Assembly (NCBI GenBank): GCA_937899935.1
Contig: CALCOW010000256.1
Coordinates: forward strand, 1-6,901
DNA length: 6,901 nucleotides
Reading direction: 5' to 3'
From: an uncultured Phycisphaerae bacterium
Lineage (GTDB): Bacteria > Planctomycetota > Phycisphaerae > Phycisphaerales > SM1A02
Shown here: piece after piece, positions 1 to 5,785 of the stretch
Layout of the letters: each line of letters opens with the position of its first letter
Numbering within the stretch: the first letter of the stretch is position 1
Program-made: the position numbers and the translations under genes
The notes under the pieces: generated by a model
Told to the model about the DNA's origin: nothing
The model's input: the letters and a program-made list of their open reading frames with translations, nothing else
The model's database searches: none

Positions 1-455
1 ATGGCCTGACCCCAGAATTCATAGAGCGAATCTCCACCGTCAGTTTTTAGGCGGGTACCCATTTCTAAACGATAGGGTTGAATCACATCCATCGGCCGAA
101 GCAAGCCGTAAAGCCCACTAAGAATACGTACGTGGTCTTGCGCCCAGTCCAGACTACGCTTGTCTAAGGACCATGCTTCAAATCCCTGGTAGACATCGCC
201 CCGAAAACAGAGCGCCGCTGGACCACGCTGATTCGTTTTCGTACCAAAGTGTTTCCAACGCTCCGCGTTGAGAGCTGCCAACTTGTCAGAAATTGACATA
301 AGCTTGCCGAGACGTTTTGGCGAATAGCTACCAAGCGAGGTCGCCAGTGCCTTCGTCTGTGCGCTCATGCGAGGGCGCGTGCACGGCCGCATTGCTTGTA
401 TTTCACCCATATCCATTGTTTTGGCGGGTGAGAGAATGGCCATCATTTTGCTCAT
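1..455 (-). CDS. yaaA: YaaA-family (DUF328/UPF0246) peroxide stress protein, 3' end cut off by window edge
   Basis: Reading the minus strand from the ATG at 455 gives 151 codons that run off the window without a stop. The translation carries the family hallmarks in order: SPAKT at residues 9-13, ISDKLAALNAERW at 55-67, FRGDVYQGFEAW at 84-95, the signature RILSGLYGLLRPMD at 110-123, QPYRLEMGTRL at 126-136 and YEFWGQ at 145-150. E. coli YaaA has about 258 residues, so roughly the last 100 are missing. In E. coli, YaaA is a cytoplasmic protein induced by OxyR that limits free iron and oxidative DNA and protein damage during peroxide stress; the same role here is inferred from family. The start is uncertain between the ATG at 455 and the double ATG at 446/443, which would give the more usual short N-terminus before ILSPAKT; only a weak AGG precedes the first. 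It lies 161 bases downstream of the desaturase, so it may have its own promoter, but none is clear. Confidence 0.93.
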   Translation of the reverse strand, partial: MSKMMAILSPAKTMDMGEIQAMRPCTRPRMSAQTKALATSLGSYSPKRLGKLMSISDKLAALNAERWKHFGTKTNQRGPAALCFRGDVYQGFEAWSLDKRSLDWAQDHVRILSGLYGLLRPMDVIQPYRLEMGTRLKTDGGDSLYEFWGQA

Positions 456-616
456 GACCTATAGGGTACCGAATTTACCTAACGGCGATCATGAATGCTC
501 ATAGGTCTGCGAAGAGCACAAGCCATTTGTCCCAAGGCGAACTGAATCTTTAAACACAACGAAATAGCCTGCTGGCACCGCGATTGGCTCTCGTTCTAAA
601 AGTGGCTGTATAGCGA

Positions 617-1666
617 CTATGAGTTTTTTGCACGCTCAGCTTGTCGAATCTGAGCCTGGGCTCGGCGCCTGGTTTTACGTGGCACCACTTTGCTGGCCAG
701 TCCCAACATCTCCAGGATTTTGATCTCATAATAAGTGATATCAAATTCCCACCATCGATGCTGGTTACAAGCACTGGCAGGATCATGGTGATGATTGTTA
801 TGCCAACCTTCTCCAACCGTTAACAAAGCAACAAGCCAGTTATTGGTGCTATGGTCGCCTGTCTTATGGCTCTGATATCCGAAGAGATGAGACAAAGAAT
901 TCACCGACCATGTGATATGCCACACAACAACAGTTCGAACCAACACACCCCAAACAAAAAGGCTTACTCCAAACTGTAGAGCAGCTGTACCAGTACCACT
1001 TATCGCCCAGCCCAGACCATATCCGACCGCAAAGAAAAGGACGGCTTGAAAAAAGACAAGCCAGACCCACTTTTTACTCTTTTCCAGCTTCATATAAAAT
1101 GGATCTTTGAGGACATCACTTGCGTATTTTTGATAGGTATGAATGTTATTGGTTCGCGTATTTGTGATTAATAACCAACCCACATGACCCCAAATGAAAT
1201 TCACCAGTGGACTGTGTGGATCTTCATGCTCATCCGAATGCAAGTGATGATATCGATGCACCGCCACCCACTTTGCGGGCGTATCTTGGAGACAGCACAA
1301 AGCCATGACCGCAAATGAATGCTCTAGCCATTTCGGCAGTACACAACTCCGATGTGTCAAGACTCGGTGATAAAGCAAGTTGATCGCCTGTCCAAAGACA
1401 TGCACGCCAACCAACATCACAATCAATCCAGTCCAGCTAAATGTCCATGGCCAAATAGCGGCCAATGCAAGGACATGAATACCGACAATGGTGACCAGAT
1501 AAGGCCAGTTGAGTTCACCTTTAATGACCGTATCGGGCAGCGGAAGGACCGGCACGGAACCTGGCTTCTCAACTGGCACGGGTATTGGAACAGCCTCGGA
1601 CACTGGGGCCGTGGGAGTTGGCGCAACCTCAATCAAAGAGGGATCGGTTGGCAAGAGACTACTCAT
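617..1666 (-). CDS. Membrane fatty acid desaturase, delta-9 acyl-lipid/acyl-CoA type (DesC/SCD-like)
   Basis: A 349-residue integral membrane di-iron desaturase expected to introduce a cis double bond into a fatty acyl chain, using O2 and an electron donor. All three histidine boxes are intact: HRVLTH at 100-105, HRYHH at 137-141 and EGWHNNHH at 286-293. A further histidine, H260 in NSLSHLFG, is also typical of the delta-9 group. Hydrophobic stretches lie at about 53-76, 78-96, 200-222 and 228-250. The tail at 329-349 is rich in R, K and Q and probably cytoplasmic. The first 50 residues are an additional proline/valine-rich segment not needed for the fold. The ATG is preceded by GGGAG four bases upstream, which supports this start. 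It lies 137 bases after the propeller gene and 161 bases before yaaA, so it probably stands alone. Acyl-CoA versus acyl-lipid substrate cannot be told from sequence; the EGWHNNHH form of the third box resembles bacterial DesC-type enzymes. A role in membrane fluidity is inferred. Confidence 0.92.
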   Translation of the reverse strand: MSSLLPTDPSLIEVAPTPTAPVSEAVPIPVPVEKPGSVPVLPLPDTVIKGELNWPYLVTIVGIHVLALAAIWPWTFSWTGLIVMLVGVHVFGQAINLLYHRVLTHRSCVLPKWLEHSFAVMALCCLQDTPAKWVAVHRYHHLHSDEHEDPHSPLVNFIWGHVGWLLITNTRTNNIHTYQKYASDVLKDPFYMKLEKSKKWVWLVFFQAVLFFAVGYGLGWAISGTGTAALQFGVSLFVWGVLVRTVVVWHITWSVNSLSHLFGYQSHKTGDHSTNNWLVALLTVGEGWHNNHHHDPASACNQHRWWEFDITYYEIKILEMLGLASKVVPRKTRRRAQAQIRQAERAKNS

Positions 1667-1803
1667 CTAGCTCCCATCCGTGGAAGGTCGGACGTTTTGC
1701 ATGGGAATTCAGTTTGGATACCTATGCAACTGATTATGGCCTAACACGGCTCACGCGATCCGATGCGACCGACGCATTGTAGCGGCTTAATCGTCCGCCG
1801 GCC

Positions 1804-2979
1804 TTATGACCCTCTGCGATGGGTAGCGGTTCCGGCGCTCGGTTGATGAGCAGCCTTTAGAGCACTCGCCACGGCCGTTCGAACTGGCGCATCACAGGTG
1901 CTTCCAAAACTCACCAAGAACAAGGAAAAATCACTGACGTCAACGGCTCCATCACGGTTGATATCGCCATCACAGATGCCCAATTGGGCACCCAGAGCAA
2001 TGTGATCATCAATATTGACCGTACCATCACCAGTGACATCGCCAACTATGCAATTTGTGTTTAGCTCGATCAGTGCGATTGAGAAATCACCGCCAGCAGT
2101 GACCTGTCCAATGCTCACAAGACCTTGGGGAACATCGGATTGCTGTTCTGAATTGGAACCCCAGGCGACGAGTGTGCCATCAGGCTTTAAAGCCAAGGAG
2201 TGATTCAGCCCCGCAGCGACCTGCGTGACCGGTCCAATGTTGCTAGGCACGTCTATTTGACCAAAGGTATTTGCACCCCAAGCCACAATGGTTCCATCTG
2301 ACTTGAGCGCCAGGGCGTGTGAGCCCCCAGCTGCAATCTGAACAACGTCGGTCAATCCGGTGGGCACCGATGTTTCACCGTTTGTATTTGATCCCCAAGC
2401 GACCACCGTCTGATCATCTTTGAGTGCCAGCGTGAAGTTCCCCACAGCAGAAACATTCGTGACACCGTTCAGACCAACCGGTATATCCCTTTGATTCGAC
2501 CCATTGTCACCCCAAACGACCACCGTTCCATCGCTCTTGACCGCCACGGCGTGTAAGTCACCAGCAGCAATAGCGATGGTGGCACCTAGACTTGCGATGG
2601 CGGCCGCTTGATCTGTGTAAGGAAGCCCCCAAGCCACAAGATCACCTTCAGAAGTCAGCGCAAATGAACTATATGAACCACATTCAATCGCTACCACATC
2701 AGTCAAACCGACTGGCACACTGGTTTGACCAAAGGCCCCCCAGCCCCAAGCATCAACGGTTCCATCAGAGCGCAACGCAAGCGAATGCTTGTACCCTGCC
2801 GAAATCAAGTGATGTCCACTCAGAATGGACTGTTCATTACGCTGACCAAAGTCATTCTCGCCCCACCCAACCACCGCGCGGTAGTCTGCGGACAGACTTC
2901 CAAGCAAAAGGCATACTGGCAGCGCCATGGCGGTGATGTAGCGAATCGATGGCATCAATGGTGACCTCCCCATCATCAT
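1804..2979 (-). CDS. Secreted seven-bladed RCC1-type beta-propeller with C-terminal dockerin-like domain
   Basis: The chosen ATG gives 391 residues. Residues 1-31 look like a Sec signal peptide: arginines near the start, hydrophobic core ITAMALPVCLLLGSL, cleavage likely after SLSA. Seven RCC1-type units follow, each with a Trp-Gly pair, at W39, W78, W117, W156, W195, W234 and W273, exactly 39 residues apart. The consensus is about ALKSDGTxVAWGxNxxGQxxVPxGL followed by VxxIAAGxxHSLAL. The first unit lacks its beginning and the last strand FSIALIEL lacks the WG, so the ends probably pair to close a seven-blade ring. A dockerin-like pair of calcium loops follows at about 314-325 (D314, D318, D325) and 339-350 (D339, N341, D343, D350), ending FGSTC. 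A 29-residue tail rich in A, R and H comes after it, which is unusual. RCC1-type propellers bind proteins or other ligands and no partner is visible here. An in-frame TTG at 3012 gives a longer form, judged less likely; the ATG at 2955 is a credible shorter start with GGAGG nine bases upstream. Confidence 0.9.
   Translation of the reverse strand: MMMGRSPLMPSIRYITAMALPVCLLLGSLSADYRAVVGWGENDFGQRNEQSILSGHHLISAGYKHSLALRSDGTVDAWGWGAFGQTSVPVGLTDVVAIECGSYSSFALTSEGDLVAWGLPYTDQAAAIASLGATIAIAAGDLHAVAVKSDGTVVVWGDNGSNQRDIPVGLNGVTNVSAVGNFTLALKDDQTVVAWGSNTNGETSVPTGLTDVVQIAAGGSHALALKSDGTIVAWGANTFGQIDVPSNIGPVTQVAAGLNHSLALKPDGTLVAWGSNSEQQSDVPQGLVSIGQVTAGGDFSIALIELNTNCIVGDVTGDGTVNIDDHIALGAQLGICDGDINRDGAVDVSDFSLFLVSFGSTCDAPVRTAVASALKAAHQPSAGTATHRRGS
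2065..2883 (-). repeat. Seven in-frame 117-bp (39-residue) RCC1-type blade units
   Basis: Within the propeller gene the Trp-Gly codon pairs recur every 117 bases, the first Trp codon being at 2863-2865. No insertion or deletion falls between any of the seven. Conserved positions per unit are an SDGT-like turn, a V-V-A-W-G strand, an N/G-rich turn, V-P-x-G-L and an A-A-G-x-x-H-S-L-A-L strand. The third unit (around W117) has diverged most, carrying LPYTDQAAAIA where the others have an N-x-x-G-Q turn. The units are similar in protein but clearly diverged in DNA, so this is an old duplication rather than a fresh tandem array. Confidence 0.85.
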
Positions 2980-2994
2980 TCTCCCTCTCCTAGG
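2980..2994 (-). promoter_or_regulatory. Strong ribosome binding site that sets the propeller gene start
   Basis: On the minus strand AGGAG (2991-2987) lies seven bases before a run of three in-frame ATG codons at 2979, 2976 and 2973, with a second purine run GGGAG in between. This is the best match to a Shine-Dalgarno site around this gene and places the start at 2979 rather than at the upstream TTG at 3012. A second site, GGAGG nine bases before the ATG at 2955, could serve the shorter form. Confidence 0.65.
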
Positions 2995-3017
2995 ACACCC
3001 CCCATCGATCAACCGAT

Positions 3018-3046
3018 ATTAAATCAGACACCAACTCCCGATTCAA
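3018..3046 (-). promoter_or_regulatory. Putative sigma70-like promoter for the propeller gene
   Basis: Reading the minus strand, a -35-like TTGAAT (3046-3041, four of six consensus bases) is separated by 17 bases from a -10-like TTTAAT (3023-3018, five of six). Transcription would start near 3011, giving a leader of about 32 bases that contains the strong ribosome binding site. That placement would leave the TTG at 3012 outside or at the very end of the transcript, in agreement with the ATG start. The match is by eye only, and the -35 element is imperfect. Confidence 0.4.
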
Positions 3047-3168
3047 GGCTTGAGCAGCAAAAACAGCAGCAAACCCTCAAGATGCTGGTATCGCTCTCGA
3101 TTGTTGATGATGAGGCGAATGGCCTGAGATTCAGAGGGGTGGGCGTAATCCGCTCAATAAACCCAATT

Positions 3169-4146
3169 TCAACTACCACAGCCACTTCCGAAGCTGATGA
3201 GGAACAAGGAAAAATCACTGACATCAACATCCATGTCCTGATCGAGATCAGCCTCGAAACCAGCGCCTGATTGACCGAACTGAACAAGGAAAATTGAAAA
3301 GTCTGCGGTGTCGACTTGGAGATCACCATTGAGGTCGCCCGCACATTCTGATGGACAGACGTCCTGGAAGTCGTTTCCCCCATCATCAACCCAGTTACCC
3401 GTAATCTCATTGATCTCATTCTCACAGAAGAGTGAGTCGAGTACTGTGGACGTTCCACTCAGAGAATGCAAGGTAGCGGTTCCCGTGTTATTTCGAAACG
3501 TGCATTGCTCAAACGATGCATTCATGAACTGAAGTGCAACCGTTCCATTGGCCGCATTATCTTCGAATAAGCAATCTCGGAATATTGGGCCTCCGACACT
3601 TTCACCACGGAATCCTCCAGTGATCCCTTTGACATTCACAATGTTCCCATTGACGCCAGCATCGTTGCCCGTAAAGCGGCAAGATTCAAACACGGCCTCA
3701 TCAGATCTGGCCCAGACAGCGGTTCCAATCCACTCGCCCACATTATTGGTGAAGTGGCAGTTTCTGATCATGGGACCGTAGTGATAGATCCACAGGGCGT
3801 TGCCCAAAGATCCCTTAAAGACGATGTTCTCTACGGTCGTGCCTGACGCATCAACCGCACCGATGGCCAACAGAATATCTGCAATACCTTGGCCATCGAG
3901 TATGACCGCAGGAGAACCGTCTGCATTGGTCGCTCCGCGGAAAGTAAGGTTTGGGGTCGTTGGAAAGAGACCGGATTCATAATAGGTACCCGCCGCAATT
4001 TCAATGATGTCACCATCTTGCGCCGCCGCCATCGCTGCAGCGATCGATTCAAATTCACTGGGTACCTCTAACGAACTTGCCACCACTGGACTTTGAACGA
4101 TCCAGAATGCCGCAAGAACAAAACATATATGTTTCTGAAAACCCAT
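3169..4146 (-). CDS. Secreted right-handed parallel beta-helix protein with C-terminal dockerin-like domain
   Basis: The product has 325 residues. Residues 1-24 form a signal peptide (K5 and H6, core ICFVLAAFWIVQ, likely cleavage around VVAS-S). The segment 27-57 (EVPSEFESIAAAMAAAQDGD, then I-E-I-A-A-G-T-Y) is the usual entry to pectate-lyase-like beta-helix proteins. Helical rungs follow to about residue 250, several with a Cys next to an aromatic and an N/D turn: NCHFTNN (129-135), SCRFTGN (155-161), DCLFEDN (191-197) and QCTFRNN (214-220), with a variant LFCEN near 239-243. No catalytic residues of a known polysaccharide lyase or hydrolase can be picked out, so a binding or structural role is as likely as an enzymatic one. 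Dockerin-like calcium loops lie at 271-282 (D271, N273, D275, D282) and 300-311 (D300, D302, D304, D311), ending SFGSGC. GAGG eight bases before the ATG supports the start. The propeller gene, with a matching tail, follows 189 bases downstream. Confidence 0.88.
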   Translation of the reverse strand: MGFQKHICFVLAAFWIVQSPVVASSLEVPSEFESIAAAMAAAQDGDIIEIAAGTYYESGLFPTTPNLTFRGATNADGSPAVILDGQGIADILLAIGAVDASGTTVENIVFKGSLGNALWIYHYGPMIRNCHFTNNVGEWIGTAVWARSDEAVFESCRFTGNDAGVNGNIVNVKGITGGFRGESVGGPIFRDCLFEDNAANGTVALQFMNASFEQCTFRNNTGTATLHSLSGTSTVLDSLFCENEINEITGNWVDDGGNDFQDVCPSECAGDLNGDLQVDTADFSIFLVQFGQSGAGFEADLDQDMDVDVSDFSLFLISFGSGCGS

Positions 4147-4151
4147 CCCTT

Positions 4152-4197
4152 AGACCTCATTTAGCAACGCCTTAAACAACAGCCCCTACCGAGGTCT
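4152..4197 (-). repeat. Inverted repeat in the leader of the beta-helix gene
   Basis: Perfect 7-base arms, agacctc at 4152-4158 and gaggtct at 4191-4197 on the plus strand, enclose 32 bases. On the minus-strand transcript the gene-proximal arm reads GAGGTCT and contains the only good Shine-Dalgarno match (GAGG) of the beta-helix gene. Pairing of the arms would therefore mask the ribosome binding site. With arms this short and a large loop, it may be chance. Confidence 0.3.
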
Positions 4198-4294
4198 GCG
4201 ATGCCAATATATGTGCTTTAACGGCCACAATATTGCACGATCTTGGCTTTTCTCCAACAAAACCCTGAGAAGTGCTGACGGAATAGGACTCTTG

Positions 4295-4711
4295 TCAAAT
4301 GTTGAGTTCCGCTGAATCGTCCGCAAAGTCAACGACCGGACTGCGATAGAGCACAAATCGGACCTGGCCATCTTCACAACGTTCGATCAGCCACTCTTCT
4401 TGAACTTGGGTTTTGATCCGACCCGGTCGCCCGTCAACAAAAGAAGCATCCCAACTCACAAGGGCCGCCACATGCACACGCTCTGGTTCTTCCCAGACCG
4501 GTTTAATTTCAATTGTTTTCCAAGCATGCACTTCATCACACAGTTGCCGATGCATCTCTTGATGTGGTTCAAGATCCATGCGAACACCACCCGGCACCAT
4601 GACATGCCCTTGACCAATGAAATAATGTTCCATCTCTGAACCAGCGCGGCCACTGCACACATCATGCCAAAAGGACTCAACCAGCTGTTTCACTTCCTTC
4701 TCTGTGATCAT
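4295..4711 (-). CDS. NTF2-like / SnoaL-like small protein, function unknown
   Basis: The product has 138 residues, the usual size of a single NTF2-fold (cone-shaped alpha+beta barrel) domain, with no signal peptide or membrane segment. The pattern fits: an N-terminal helix (EKEVKQLVESFWHDVCSG), a short helix and loop around EMEHYFIGQGHVMVPGG, a helix around EPHQEMHRQLCDEVHAW, then four alternating strands (TIEIKPVWEE, RVHVAALVSWDASF, KTQVQEEWLIER and VRFVLYRSP). The family includes ketosteroid-isomerase-like and polyketide-cyclase-like enzymes as well as non-enzymatic ligand binders. A typical catalytic Asp/Tyr pair cannot be assigned, so no reaction is claimed. The start is well supported by GGAGG four bases before the ATG. 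It is the last gene of the apparent operon, 18 bases after the SDR gene, which makes a shared pathway with the two oxidoreductases likely. The family assignment is from pattern and length only. Confidence 0.75.
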   Translation of the reverse strand: MITEKEVKQLVESFWHDVCSGRAGSEMEHYFIGQGHVMVPGGVRMDLEPHQEMHRQLCDEVHAWKTIEIKPVWEEPERVHVAALVSWDASFVDGRPGRIKTQVQEEWLIERCEDGQVRFVLYRSPVVDFADDSAELNI

Positions 4712-4729
4712 AGATCCTCCACTTTCACA

Positions 4730-5785
4730 CTACGATGGTGGCAACACGACTTCTCCGGCCTCACCAATTGGCTGTTCAAGCTTAATAAGCCCCCGTTGGT
4801 GATACCACTTCACCGCATCAACAATTGATGTTCGACAGCTGCGCATGGGCTGCAACTGCAGTTTTTCGACTGAGTGTTTCCCATCGAAGTGAAACCGGCG
4901 TTGGGTGAGACGCACGCCTGTCACCGTTGCCATTGGTACTCCGCTCCTACGCAGGCGCATCAGCAGCTCTTCAATGTGGGCATACGCTAAAGCCACACCG
5001 TATGGAACGCGCATCTTGGGCGGCTTTCGATGCAGTAGGCTTGCAAGATAAATGAGTAGTTCCTGCACGGTCCAATTTTCATTGACGAGAAGATAAGGCT
5101 GACCAGGCTCGCCTCGTTCTGCAGCGGCCCAAATGCCAGCCGCAACATCTTGGACGTCAATCAAATTCAGCTCACCAGCCATGTAGCCTTTAATACGCCC
5201 GTTAACGTAATCACACATCATTCGTGAAAGGGGCACCATGCTGCGATCACCCGAACCAATTGGAATACTGGGTCGAACCACAATCACCGGTTGCCCTGCG
5301 TCGGCTGCTTCAAAGGCAGCCCGTTCGGCCAGCCACTTACTACGGCAGTAAGGACCAATCATGTCCTCAAGCGTGGTCACCGTCTGTTCCGTAATCACCC
5401 CCTTAAGACCGGGTGGTGCCAGAATTGATTCTGTTGAAACAAATACGGTTCTCCGAGCACCGTGCTGGCGAGCCGCTTCAAGAACATGACGCGTTCCTTG
5501 GTGATTCACCTGCTCGAACGTACTCGGGTTTCGATCCCAGAGATTTGGATTGGCTGCCAAGTGCAGCACCACATCACAACCTTCTGTGGCTTTCATCACG
5601 CCTGGTGCATCACAGATATCAACCTGCACGGCCTCAACACGATCGGTTGGCAAATGACCCACATCGACGCCTGGCTTATCGAGTACACGAACCTGCCGAC
5701 CCGCCGCCACCAGCTGTTCAACAAGCTGTGTGCCAATGAACCCAGCACCACCCGTCACCAAGACTCTACCAGGCTCTGTGATCAT
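4730..5785 (-). CDS. HpnA-like extended SDR, NAD(P)-dependent nucleoside-sugar epimerase/dehydratase family
   Basis: The 351-residue product has an N-terminal Rossmann NAD(P) site TGGAGFIG (11-18), an acidic residue after the second strand (D36), DICD (56-59) binding the adenine side, and HLAA (75-78). The active site has S117/T118 in FVSTES and the YxxxK pair Y146 and K150. Several segments match the hopanoid-associated sugar epimerase HpnA: NLWDRNPSTF, DMIGPYCRSKWLAE, RPSIPIGSGD, NGRIKGYMAGELNLIDVQDV and the C-terminal VDAVKWYHQRG. HpnA enzymes have about 330 residues and are tied to hopanoid side-chain work, although no squalene-hopene cyclase gene is visible here. 3-beta-HSD/dihydroflavonol-reductase-like activity is the alternative. 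Its ATG overlaps the stop of the upstream reductase as ATGA, a sign of translational coupling, with GTAGGG just upstream as a modest ribosome binding site. The last 17 or so residues (EQPIGEAGEVVLPPS) extend beyond the usual end. Confidence 0.87.
   Translation of the reverse strand: MITEPGRVLVTGGAGFIGTQLVEQLVAAGRQVRVLDKPGVDVGHLPTDRVEAVQVDICDAPGVMKATEGCDVVLHLAANPNLWDRNPSTFEQVNHQGTRHVLEAARQHGARRTVFVSTESILAPPGLKGVITEQTVTTLEDMIGPYCRSKWLAERAAFEAADAGQPVIVVRPSIPIGSGDRSMVPLSRMMCDYVNGRIKGYMAGELNLIDVQDVAAGIWAAAERGEPGQPYLLVNENWTVQELLIYLASLLHRKPPKMRVPYGVALAYAHIEELLMRLRRSGVPMATVTGVRLTQRRFHFDGKHSVEKLQLQPMRSCRTSIVDAVKWYHQRGLIKLEQPIGEAGEVVLPPS

Noticed and set aside
489..578. Possible 29-residue minus-strand peptide from a GTG at 578 (VPAGYFVVFKDSV...), downstream of the desaturase
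   Set aside because: No ATG, no convincing ribosome binding site, and too short to judge; the frame is closed upstream by a stop inside the desaturase gene. It could be a decayed gene end, but nothing recognisable supports that.
1352..1744. 130-codon plus-strand open frame opposite the desaturase start
   Set aside because: It is antisense to the clear desaturase coding sequence, with no family-like motifs and a composition typical of a shadow frame.
1763..1777. Hairpin atgcg-accga-cgcat between the propeller and desaturase genes
   Set aside because: A five-pair stem with no following T-tract; too weak to call a terminator. No good promoter for the desaturase was found in this gap either.
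3047..3075. Short repeats agcagcaaa (3053 and 3065) flanked by a ggcttg/caaacc weak stem in the gap between the two secreted-protein genes
   Set aside because: A nine-base repeat and a six-pair stem with a wobble and a 17-base loop can easily arise by chance, and no T-run follows for a terminator.
3024..3458. 144-codon minus-strand open frame overlapping the beta-helix gene end
   Set aside because: It runs out of frame through the dockerin-coding part, has low-complexity Cys/Ser/Thr-rich composition and no ribosome binding site; the beta-helix frame explains this DNA and ends normally at 3169.
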